From Lactuca virosa (taxonomy: Eukaryota; Streptophyta; Magnoliopsida; Asterales; Asteraceae), in contig CAKMRJ010005745.1 of NCBI GenBank assembly GCA_928212115.1, positions 103,821,392 through 103,885,391 on the forward strand: a stretch of 64,000 bases of DNA. The letters are read 5' to 3'. Positions 11,855 through 21,716 of this stretch are shown piece by piece. The notes below the pieces were generated by a model. That model was given only the letters and a program-made list of their open reading frames with translations. It was not told the DNA's origin and made no database searches. The translations under genes were made by a program, and so were the position numbers. The stretch's first letter is position 1. Each line of letters begins with the position of its first letter.

Positions 11855-12614
11855 GATCGCCAGCTTGAACTTATCGAGACTCATCAACAAGAGGTATTTT
11901 GAATATTATGATACTGATTCAGTGGGTGGTAGTTGTTGTAAATTGGTATATAATAATAATAATTAAATAAATTGTTGTTGTTAGTTGACAAACAATGTGT
12001 GGAAGAAGAAGTTGAGCGAATATACAAAGATGAACATGGCTTACTTCTTGATGACGAAGCAGCTTCAACTAGAGATGCAATGTAAGTTTATGGAGTCGAG
12101 GGCATTTATGTCTTTTGTACAATACAAACAAGGTGCTTCTTATTGTTTTCATTTGCTAAATTTCAGGTATGAGCAGGATGAATTCATAGAGAGAGAAATG
12201 GAACAAATGATCGAACAAATAAAGTTTGTTATTCAGACTCTTAATGCCAATCCGGTTATTTATCTTTATTATTTTTTTTGGCAATGCAAAAAGCATCTTT
12301 GAAAAGTAAAAAAAAAATGTTTAATTTGAATATGTTTATGTTGGATATAATAATAGGCAGGACACGTTGAAGCAAGTGATGGTATGGGTATGGCCCCACT
12401 GGATGTGGTGGTTCGGATCCTTAACAATCAACTCAGTTCATTAATGTGGATCGACGAAAAGGTTGTATTATATATTTAATTTTGTAATTACAAAAATAAT
12501 AATTTACTTTGAAAATCATAAATATAATAACTGAATTATAAATTATAAATAATATAAACATCTTGCTGGTTTCACAAACACCCTTTTGAATCCAATCCTT
12601 TTTTATTATTTTTT

Positions 12615-12816
12615 GACAAAATTACAAAAATGGTCCCTGAGGTATGCAATTTTTTGAGGTTTTAGTCCAAACCACGACATTTTTGGATTGGTGGTCATTT
12701 TGAGGTATTTTCGTTGTGGTTTTGATCCTTTGCTAAACTGAAATGACTAATATGTCCTCCTGATATTTTTTTAATCTTTTTTCTATTTAATTTAATGATT
12801 TATTAAATTAAAATAT

Positions 12817-12859
<43 letters not shown>

Positions 12860-14082
12860 TATTACCCATAGTCAAATCTAATCGTTTATGAAATCATGAA
12901 AATAATTTATTTTATGGGTTTAATTAGAACTTTGTGTGTATCATTGTTGTTTCTGGGTTTAGATCTGATTCACAATGAAAGCCATCTGGAAAGGAAATCT
13001 TCTCCTGGCTGCGTATCTCACCTCTATCCGTAGATATATCTAATGCAAAAATTAGCCTTAGAGTGCATTTAGGATCCATGGGATGAAAAACCAATTCTTG
13101 TATCGGTACTGATGTCGTTAACCAGCTCTAGATTCATGGGGGATAATTGGTACTCCATATGACCTGCAGCCAGGAAGAGGATGAGGAGTGTGGACGCCAC
13201 CCCTTAATCATTGGGTCAGATCTGTAACAAAAATCTATACATGTTTACGAATAAAACATATGTCGAGGTTTGATCAGAGATTGCAGAATCATAAATAGCG
13301 TTCATCCAAACCACTAGTCCTGAATCATTTATCCCCCTGAATCGCAATATGAAGGCGACAAGCTGGGTATCCAATTCTCTTCTCAATTTGGGACCAATGC
13401 AAATCACAAATCACTTCATCCAAATCATTAGTCCTGAATCATAACTTGTCTTTGTAAGCAAGTTTCCAAATCAATTTAAATCATTACAAATCATATATAA
13501 GAAACTCAGAACATTTATTAATCGATACTTTGTATTCCAATTCGTCAGTTTTCAACTGTTCTGAACAAAATCAAGTTCGAATCAACCAGGAATACTTGAT
13601 TGAAATCTTAAATCGCTTCGGTCACAAAATGATTTTAAGAACTGAGATTCAAGAGATAAACCGAAGAAGAAATCGTGATTAGATAATCCATTTTGAATGA
13701 AAGCGTGAACAAAATATCCATGGAAATTGACTTTTTGATCCAACAAAAAGTTCAATTTCAAGAACCAATTTGTGGATGGATGTTAGATATAAGTAACAGA
13801 TCGTACAAGTTTTGATCTATGTGGGCCGGGTTTGAAACGAGATCAGGTGGGGTTCACTCTGTGTGTGAGAGAGAGGGTCCTATTTTTATTTTTTATATAT
13901 AAATACTTATAGGAAAAAAAATAGAAAATAAATATAATAGGGGCAATTTAGTCTTTTCAGTTTACCGAAGGATCAAAATCACAAGCAAACTACCTCAAAA
14001 GGACCACCAATCCAAAAAAGTCGTGGTTTGGACTATAACCAAAAGAATTGTATACCACAGGGACCATTTTTGCAATTTTGTC
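12615..14082. mobile_element. MULE-like non-autonomous element 1 (1468 bp)
   Basis: Terminal inverted repeats of about 130 bp begin GACAAAATTACAAAAATGGT on the left; the right end is the inverse, ending ATTTTTGCAATTTTGTC. A perfect 9-bp target duplication TTATTTTTT flanks it (12606-12614, 14083-14091). Long inverted repeats with a 9-bp duplication are the hallmark of Mutator-like elements. A (CT)18 tract (12821-12856) lies just inside the left repeat. No transposase is visible. It sits in what was NUP62 intron or downstream sequence. Confidence 0.88.
12821..12856. repeat. (CT)18 microsatellite inside MULE-like element 1
   Basis: Perfect CT dinucleotide run. A comparable run occupies the equivalent position in the neighbouring element (14341-14360). 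Confidence 0.95.
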
Positions 14083-14130
14083 TTATTTTTTTAGTTTCCT
14101 ATCAATTTTGGTCCTGTCAAAATTTTATAA

Positions 14131-15520
14131 GACAAAATTGCAAGAATGGTCCCTGTGGTATGTCAAAACTAGCAAATTTTGTCCAAAATAGGTTTGGCTC
14201 GCAAGGATGGTCCAATAGTTTCGTTTTGTTGCGAGTTTAGTCTAAAAATTTTAAAACTTTTTATAATGACGGATCTGCCCTTGGTATTTTCCCTTTTTTA
14301 ATTTTTTTATTACAGAAATAAAAAAATAAAAAAAGAAAATCTCTCTCTCTCTCTCTCTCTACACAAAACACATCTTATTCGTTATGAGAAGAGGGTTTTG
14401 GTAAAGAGGGCGAATGAGGCTTCTCACGAAGATGTTTCTGGTGAAGATGCTTCCGGCGAAGGTGCTTCCGGTGAAGAGGGTTCCGTCAAACGAGGCTTCT
14501 GGCGGATTATCGTCATCGCTGCTATCCTTCTTCCCAAACGCCGATGGTTGTGAGGGTTTTCAGATCTGGTTCATCGTTGTTTTATCGTGGAGGCAAGATT
14601 AGGGTTTCGTTGGTTCGTGCTTCTTTTCCTCCGACTAATACAAGGGCGACTAGATTATGTTTTAGGGTAGCGGTTGTAATACGGTTCTTATACCCAAATT
14701 TTTGCGAATCTTGAGGTGTACCTACCATCGTTACCTCCATACAGGCGACGATTCTGTATATGTAGTGTCTTTGGCTCCAATGATGTTTCAGGTGACGTTG
14801 AAGCCAAAACGGAAACGAGAAGGGTTTTTTGGGAGGTGCAATTTTACTAAAACAAGATTAGGTGCAGCTCCGCTTGTAATCATCTCATGTATTCCCCACT
14901 CCAACTAATTGTTCTTGTTACAAATCTGATTGTTCTTGTGGGTTTAAAAATCTGGTTGTTCTTGATTTTGAAGTTGAAGATCAGGAAAAAAAATATGTTT
15001 GAATTCATCATACGATGGTGGTAGTTCTTGAGTTTCATTTTGAAATTGTAGATGCAGATTTATATGATAGTGGTGGAAAAAATATGTTTGAATTCATTGG
15101 ATGGTGTTGGTGGTGACCGGCGGTCACGGTGGCAATGGCTATTGTTGGTGACCAGCATTGGTGGTAGCGGTAGTGCTCGTGACAGACGGCGGTGGTGATA
15201 ACATAATCAATAGTTGTATGCTAGAGAGGGTGGAGGGGTGGGGTAGGGATAGTGGTAGTATTATTTTTGTTTAATTATGTAAATTGTAAAATGTATTTAT
15301 ATAAATTAAAAAAAAACTGAAAAAAAAACAAAAAAGTAAGGGCAAAAACGTCATTATAAAAAAGTTTAAATCGACTTGGACCAAATCCGCAACAAAATGG
15401 AAAGTTTGGACTAAACTCGCAACAAAACGAAACTATTGGACCATCTTTGTGAGTCAAACCCATTTTGGATCAAAGTTGCTAGTTTTGCCATACCACATGG
15501 ACCATTCTTGCAATTTTGTC
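14131..15520. mobile_element. MULE-like non-autonomous element 2 (1390 bp)
   Basis: Ends read GACAAAATTGCAAGAATGGT and the inverse, with inverted-repeat homology running about 150-200 bp (including TTTCGTTTTGTTGCGAG and its complement). The perfect 9-bp target duplication is ATTTTATAA (14122-14130, 15521-15529). A (CT)10 run lies inside the left repeat. The interior (about 14390-15240) is more GC-rich with a 62-codon open frame at 14414-14602 that I do not recognise; gene-fragment capture (Pack-MULE style) is possible but unproven. It lies only 48 bp from element 1. Confidence 0.88.
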
Positions 15521-16252
15521 ATTTTATAATGACCACAGGGACCAAATTTGTTATTTACCCTAATATGTGTTATTAGTTTTCTGTAAATTAACCTTTAGAA
15601 AATTTTGAATTTTTAGTCATGGATCATGCTCAAATGATTAAAGAAACGTAAATATATTATGCAAATATTGTTATTATATTATTATTGTTATTATATATCA
15701 TTTAAATTCAAATCCCTTTAAAATCGGTATCTAATATCAATATATTTGTTATCAATTCTCCAACTTACTCTAACACAATTATAGGGATTACACGGATATT
15801 TATACTTTGTAATTAGGGATTTAATTTTTGAATTCCTTAATCATTACCTTTTTTATGGAGATATCCATAAAAAAATATATCTGTTATAATTTGAAGTTCT
15901 CTTTTTCCCCGAGTGTACGGTTTACTTCTACAAAAAATTGTCTCCATCCCTTCCTTTCATCGTGAACAACAAATAAGATAACATCAACGTTAGTTTTTAT
16001 TTACGCTATAATTTTGTATTATGTTCATCTTTTTCCTTCTATCAGTTCATCTGCATCATTTGTATCTTATTCTGCAATGACATCAACATTTGATTTTACA
16101 GAAGTGTTGGCATCTACTTTGTTTAAAAAGGTCACTATATTTAGAACTCAAACACATCAAATGTCACAGTACCTGAAAACTAACCCTACGGTTAATTGTG
16201 TTGTTATAGTGATGTAGTTTGCTAAACTTAACATTTGGGATGGTTTGTAGTC

Positions 16253-16344
<92 letters not shown>

Positions 16345-16799
16345 TTTTATTTGAATTTACTTTTATTGACTAATTTATTTTTACAGGAATTGGTGAAGCC
16401 AAAAGTTACTTTGAGGTAACCACATTGTTCATTAATTCTGACATTGTCGAAATTAATGAAAATCCCAAATTTAGAGTTCATGTTCTTTGTTTATCGATCT
16501 ATTATTCTAGTTTGGCCAATTTTTGTAAATAACCCACAAAAAAGCATGAGTGTATATGGATGGACCATCTTCCAGCATCAATTCCACGGATAACCTACAT
16601 TGAGAATTGTCCTATAAAATTGTGTACTAAAAACAAATACAAAATTAATTAGCCAGATTTAAAATACAAAGTTTTCAGGTTGCCTTAGTTGAGGACACAG
16701 CTGGAAAATGGCAACCCATGGTGTTGGTGGCAATTTTATTGATACTGGGGACATAAAAACACCAGTCAATTACAAGTGAAGCATGATTTAATTACCAGA
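15521..16799. other. Spacer with weak coding-like traces
   Basis: Mostly AT-rich. Two short stretches look exon-like: 16387-16536 is open for 50 codons on the plus strand (FINSDIVEINENPKFRVHVL), and 16679-16765 follows a TTTTCAG-type acceptor (VALVEDTAGKWQPM). I cannot assign either to a family. No final NUP62 exon was found here. Confidence 0.4.
16253..16342. repeat. (TA)n microsatellite, about 90 bp
   Basis: TA dinucleotide tract with a single TTA interruption near 16272. Open frames across it are artefacts. Confidence 0.95.
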
Positions 16800-17947
16800 C
16801 TATCTATGTCCATACCTTTGCAGATTTGCAAAGAACACCATCACCTTCACATAAAACAAATCTTTGAATCTATCATAAAAATGAAAAAAAACATGTCTCC
16901 CACGACGATTGAGAAGCAGAGCACCACGTGCAATCCAAAATCTAGTAGCAAAACCAGTGCCTCCACCAATATAGAACCACCCCCAAACTTCATCTGTGTC
17001 CTCCCCACCATCCTCACTCTCACCAATGACATGTGGTACTTCTGATTCATCATCTCCATTACATTTTTTTTGTAAGGGGAGGCCTACATAGTCTCAGGTT
17101 TCCAATGTATCTTGAAGGATCAATAGACTGCAGCTGAGTGCTGGATGGAATTCTCCCTGACAAGCTATTATATGACACATCTAGCTGATTTAAAAAATTC
17201 ATACTAGACATGCTTAATGGCATCTCTCCAGACAAGTTGTTTCTAGATAAATCCAAAGTTTCAAGTTGTTTCGGTTGACCAACTTTTTCCGGAATCTCTC
17301 CATGTAGACCAGTCTTTGACAAGTTGAGTGCACGCAGTCCATAGAGCTTGGTAACTTCATATGGGATTTGTCCTGTTAAGTTGTTGCTTGACAAGTCAAT
17401 GCTCTTCAACAATCCCAAATTTTTAATGAATTCACGTTCATATCCTTTCCACTCAATCATTGCATGTTCAATATACTTATCATCACGTTCATCATAGAGA
17501 TAACCTCCAGAATAAATTTTTTTAACTATATAGGAATGCACATTATGTGTAGGTAGAAATCCTTCTTGAATCATGCTTGTAAGATTATCCAAACACGAGG
17601 GAATTGTTCCATGGAGATTGTTCACTAACAAATCTAGAATTCGAATACCTTCAAGTTGACATAATTGTAAAGGGATGGTTCCGAAGAAGCTGTTTGATCT
17701 TAGGATAAGAACATACAACTTCAGTAAGTTCTCCCCAATCCAAAGAGGCACATTACCAGAAAACTTGTTGGCCCCCAAATTCAATGAGTTTAAGCTCGTG
17801 CAACTCTTTAAAGACAGAGGCAATTCTCCAGAGAAATTGTTCTTGTATAGATCCAATGACTCGAGTTTAATCAAAGATCCAACAGAGGTAGGAAGCCTTC
17901 CAGATAGATTGTTATGTTCCAGCTTAAGAATTTTTAGTTCTTTGAAA
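16800..17947 (-). pseudogene. Receptor-like protein (EIX/Cf type), C-terminal segment
   Basis: This segment encodes the last LRRs, a non-LRR island (roughly YSGGYLYDERDDKYIEHAM), four further LRRs after it (SIDLSSNNLTGQIP, TLDLSRNNLSGEMP, QLDVSYNSLSGRIP), and the capping motif YIGNLRLCRPP. The annotated-looking frame stops at 17059 because of an A8 run (T8 at 17064-17071). In the next frame the protein continues with CNGDDESEVPHVIGESEDGG, an acidic juxtamembrane stretch, a transmembrane helix (WGWFYIGGGTGFATRFWI) and a short basic cytoplasmic tail to TAG at 16800-16802. That architecture is what plant RLPs show: extracellular LRRs, one membrane span, no kinase. One surplus base in the A-run explains the break. 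The segment joins upstream across the hAT insertion with the frame preserved. Confidence 0.92.
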
Positions 17948-18486
17948 TAGGGATGTCAAAAATTCCCATGGGACCCCGCTCCCGTGGGGGACCCCGTCCT
18001 GTTTGGGGGAATTTTTTTTAGAAAATCGGGGGCGGGGACGGGGGCGGTGGCAAGGTTAACCCCCGTTTTAATTTTGGGGGCGGGGGGCGGGGGTAGGCAA
18101 TCCCGTCCCGAAACCCCCATGGGGACCCGTTAATAAATTACACATATATTTACATATATTAATTATATAAATATAATAAACAATACCATGATTTTGAGCT
18201 TCCAAAATTCATCAAAAAATTTGTTTTTAAGTTGTTAGTATAATGTTTTTAAGATGCCATGACTTTTTTATTTTTAACATGTAAAATTCTGCTATAAATA
18301 ATTATTTGTTATCTAAAAATAGATTATTTAACCTAAATAACAACTTCTTTTAGCCCAAAAAAAGACAGCTCAAAATCAATCGGAGGCGGGGGAACGGGGG
18401 CGGGGGCAGGGGCGGGAACGGTAAAATTTTGGGGGCGGGGGCGGGGAATGCACTCCCCGTCCTGTTTGCCCTCGTTGACATCCCTA
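17948..18486. mobile_element. hAT-like non-autonomous element in the RLP gene (539 bp)
   Basis: Perfect 10-bp terminal inverted repeats TAGGGATGTC/GACATCCCTA and an 8-bp target duplication CTTTGAAA (17940-17947, 18487-18494), which is hAT hallmark size. The interior has two very G/C-skewed blocks near the ends (CGGGGGCGGGG-type) around an AT-rich centre, with no transposase. It interrupts an LRR codon stretch, DCLWHFK followed by ELKILKLE. Confidence 0.92.
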
Positions 18487-19085
18487 CTTTGAAATGCCAC
18501 AAACAGTCTGGAAGTTGTCCGCTTAGAAAATTATGGGAGAGGCCAAGAATAACTAAAAAACCCTGGTCAATTTGGCATAAGAAGGAGATTCCACCATAGA
18601 ATTTGTTTCTAGAAAGATGTAGTGATGTCAGAGTGGAAGAGACATTAGTTATCGGGCCATAAAGTCTGTTGGAACTCAAATCTATCATTGAAATGTAGCC
18701 ACCCTTTGATGATAAATCTGGTGCTTCCCCGCTAATGTTGTTGGAAGGAAGATTTAGATATGTTAATTGAGAAGGCCACATGTCCCAAAACCCCAGAGGA
18801 ATTGTATATGAAATTCCATTATTGGCAATATCAATATATGAAAGATTTTTCAGAGTTTGAATCCATCTGGGGAAATGAGGCCCTAGATTGCAAGATTTCA
18901 TACCAAGAATGGAAAGATTTTTAAATCTTAAGGTCTCATTGGAGAGTGTCCCTATCAATCGGTTATGTCCAACATACAACCCTTGTAATGTGAGCGATGT
19001 GCATCCAGACAAGTTGTTGAGAAAATCAGGAAATTTGACAACAGCAGAGTTGTTATAGAAATACAAACGTTCCAAATTACAGAGG
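18487..19085 (-). pseudogene. Receptor-like protein, central LRR segment
   Basis: About 198 codons of plant-type extracellular LRRs (LxxLxxLxLxxNxLxGxIP): NLERLYFYNN, FKNLSILGMKSCNLG, PSQLTYLNLPSNNISGEAP, SMIDLSSNRLYGPI, LTSLHLSRNKFYGG, LVILGLSHNFLSGQLPDC. The ATG at 19096 that starts an apparent frame lies in the inserted LTR and is not a real start. The true upstream sequence is the N-terminal segment on the far side of the Athila-type element; the codons NL|C at the junction read through once the insert and one copy of AGAGG are removed. Confidence 0.92.
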
Positions 19086-20600
19086 TGATAGTTCATTTTT
19101 ATTACTTCTTTTTATAGTTTATTTTAGTTTATTTCATTCATATTTTAGCTAATTCTCATGTATATTTACCTTTTTGTTAGTTTATGACTATTTCGGGTAT
19201 TTTCTAGTTTCGTGAGCTTAATTGCAGATTTTTGGAGACTAGAGGAACGGGAATGTTCGGGACTTTTGGGAAACGATTGGTTAAGGAAGGCAATGATGAA
19301 ATTGGGCTAAAATTGAAGAAAAATGGGCTAGAAGCTGATTAGACTCGAAATGGACCAATGGACTAGCTGTGGGAGCCCAAGACATGAGGAAGCCCAAAAT
19401 ATGTACCCAGGTCATGCGGCCCGCCTGGGAAGACCCGCGGCCCGCGTGAATGATGTTGATGGGGATCCGACTTTTTCACATGTGACTCTATTATTGGATG
19501 TTTAGTTGGTATCTTTTGGTGGCTTTTTGAATCCGGAAATTGGTCTTTTTGGCTGGAAAATATGTGTACTTTTCATGCCCATCCCTCAAATAATTACTCC
19601 TCTTGCTATAAAAGGGAGGGAGGACAATGGAAGAAAACACAATACACTACAATCATCAAAGAAGCTAGAGAGAAGTTGAAGGCTTTTTAAAGTCTTGAAG
19701 ATTGGTGGAAACTCTTTCCATTCCATATCTAAAGACAATGTTTGGTATCACTAAACTCTTTTCTATTTCTTTTGTTATGGCCATGCTTGGCTAAATTCTT
19801 ATTTGGTTGACTTGGATATAATTGCTTTAATGTTTTGGTTATTTTGAAGAACTCCATGAACTTATGTTGAATATCTATGATTATATTTTCTATAAAAACT
19901 TCCTTTATGTTTATATTTCTCTAGTCATGAATATTCATTTATGAATATTGTTTTGTTGGTTAAATTCTTGACTAAGTAATGAGTCTTCAATTTAACAAGC
20001 AACAATTAGTTTAAATGTTTGTTTTCATTTCATTTAAACTAAGTAAACATTTTCTCCATAGTGGTAATGAAAGCAATAGATTACTCTTTGGATTTGGTGA
20101 CTCTTAAATCCTAATGTTAATTGATTTTCACAAGATTACATGCTTCATTAGTTTTGTGACTTTGATTAAAGAAATGTGCTATGAGCTTCTCTAGTCATTT
20201 TAATACAAAAGAAGAGTTGAGGCAAGTTATGCTTATAAATTGCTATAGCCAAGTTAGATCATAAACACAAGTATTGCACCTTGGTATTCTTATGATTATT
20301 TAACCGAATGTTAAAGTAATGAAATTCCAATGTCAACCATCTTTCTCTCATTGATTTTATATCGACTTCTTATTTTTGTTGAATTGTCCAATTAATTATA
20401 GTTTTATTTCAAGTAATCCCAAAATATCAAAATCCCCATCTTTTATTCTTATTGTTATTTTACAAGTATTTGTACAACAAAGATTATCATAGAGTTATAC
20501 AATTGAACCATTCCCCGTGGATTCGATCCCTTTACCACTATACACTATTTTAGTGTGTAACATTTAGGGTATTTATTTTTGTTGGCCTCGACACCCACCA
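19086..20600 (+). repeat. 5' LTR of the Athila-type element
   Basis: 1515 bp, TGATAGTTCA...ACACCCACCA, with a TATA box at 19607-19613. It contains two copies of a GCGGCCCGC motif (near 19427 and 19438) that recurs in the element interior. Confidence 0.95.
19607..19613 (+). promoter_or_regulatory. TATA box of the Athila-type 5' LTR
   Basis: GCTATAAAAGGGAGGGAGG is a strong TATA box context, duplicated in the 3' LTR at 24115-24121. Confidence 0.75.
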
Positions 20601-20605
20601 AATTT

Positions 20606-20623
20606 TGGCGCCGTTGCCGGGGA
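20606..20623 (+). other. Primer-binding site, tRNA-Asp type
   Basis: TGGCGCCGTTGCCGGGGA starts five bases after the 5' LTR. It is complementary to the 3' end of plant tRNA-Asp and is characteristic of Athila elements. Confidence 0.9.
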
Positions 20624-20705
20624 CTGGTTTATATTTAATCAGTTTGTTTCTCTATGCCTAGATCTCATTGTGCAGGTACTCCAGTTTAAAAAAAAAAATT
20701 CTAAA

Positions 20706-21716
20706 ATGAACACTCCTTGCATTGAAGATAAACTTTCTGAGCTAGCTCAGTTAGTTATGATGATGGAAAGTGACCAAAGTGTGCAACCCTCGCCTCTTTC
20801 TTGCTATAATTGCGCCCAAAATGGACATCATTCCGATATGTGTCCATATTCACAAGGAGAATGGGAAGAAGTGCAAGAGAAGGGAAACTACTACTGGTCA
20901 AACCAATGGAGTTATGATCAAGCTCAACATGATCACTAGTGGGACAACAACCAAGCTTGGGGTTACAACCAATACCAAAGCCCATACCAAGCTTGGACAA
21001 GTGACCAATACCAACCAACTCCACAATTCCAACATCCATATCCTCCACCTCCTCAACAACTTGAAACGCCAAGCATTTCCTTAGAGGAGATTGTGAAAAG
21101 CATCGCCACATCTACCCAAATTTTCCAAGAAACAACCCAAACTAGCCTCAAAAGCTTAGAGAAACAAATAACACAAATTGCTAAAAAAATAAGTATAATG
21201 GAAGCTCAAGACAAACTACCATCCGAAGAGAGCCCATGGCATAGCACATGTGTCATTCCTTTAAAAGATGAGAAACGTTTTGAAGGCCCAAGAGTGTTAT
21301 ATGAAGAAGAGGAAGAAGAAGTAGAAGTGGAAGAAGTTGTCAAGGAGAAGGAAGAAACTGAGAAAGTTGTCAATGAAACTATAGAGGAAGTGTTGGGAGT
21401 TAACGAAAGAGAAGTCAAGCCACCCATTACCATTGAGAAACTAACTCCAGTGGTAGATGAACCACAAGAGCCGGGAATGATAAATATGTCGGACCCTTTA
21501 AAGGATACATATGCCGAGAATGAAGTCGCCCAACCGGTCACCAACTTGACCACTATGTCAAAGATGGAAGAGTTAGTCACCTTACTAAACAAGTTCAAGA
21601 AAGAATATGGTTGGATGATTGCTATTATCAAAGGTCTAAGTCCGGTATGGTTTTTCCGTAAAAAGAAAGTCAAGTACAAGAAAAATGTCATTAACTTGGA
21701 TGCCCCGATATACTAA
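20706..21716 (+). pseudogene. Athila gag remnant with one in-frame TAG
   Basis: From ATG 20706 the frame is open for 77 codons, meets TAG at 20937-20939, and continues without a shift to 21716 (337 codons in all). Order: zinc knuckle CX2CX4HX4C at residues 33-46 (CYNCAQNGHHSDMC); a Trp/Tyr/Asn/Gln-rich stretch; a Pro-rich segment (HPYPPPPQQ); a heptad-like segment (TSLKSLEKQITQIAKKI); and a Glu-rich acidic run. This order matches the C-terminal half of Athila gag. The N-terminal capsid half is missing. The single stop could be a simple null change or suppressible; the sequence cannot decide. Confidence 0.8.

Larger units (their letters stand above)
4334..12461 (+). pseudogene. NUP62: NUP62 nucleoporin pseudogene, split by a retrotransposon
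   Basis: Exons of the C-terminal coiled-coil region of plant NUP62, the central-channel FG nucleoporin. Readable exons: 4334-4419 (EKTGKFWKQANAIADRDK), 4567-4605 continuing at 11860-11893 (EVAKVVEPD, DRQLELIETHQQE), 11985-12081 (VERIYKDEHGLLLDDEAAS), 12167-12254 (YEQDEFIEREMEQMIEQIK) and 12361-12461 (PLDVVVRILNNQLSSLMWID). GT/AG borders are visible, for example AT|GTAAGT before 12082 and TTTCAG| before 12167, so it is an intron-bearing relic and not a processed copy. Lesions: in-frame TAG at 4361-4363 where the family has Gln; a one-base frame change at the retroelement junction; imperfect splice phases around 11893-11985 and 12254-12361. The Tekay element at 4606 interrupts an exon. The final exon is not seen. 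Identification rests on remembered family sequence but the match is long and specific. Confidence 0.85.

Noticed and set aside
14414..14602. 62-codon frame inside MULE-like element 2 as a captured gene
   Set aside because: Repetitive EDASGEGAS-like coding in another frame and no family match; kept only as a possibility in the element entry.
18350..18486. C-terminal extension of the central RLP frame (Pro/Ala-rich tail)
   Set aside because: It is translation of the inserted hAT-like element, beyond the target duplication.
21206..21691. 161-codon Ser/Thr-rich minus-strand frame
   Set aside because: Antisense of the Glu-rich Athila gag remnant; the low-complexity complement gives Ser/Thr runs.
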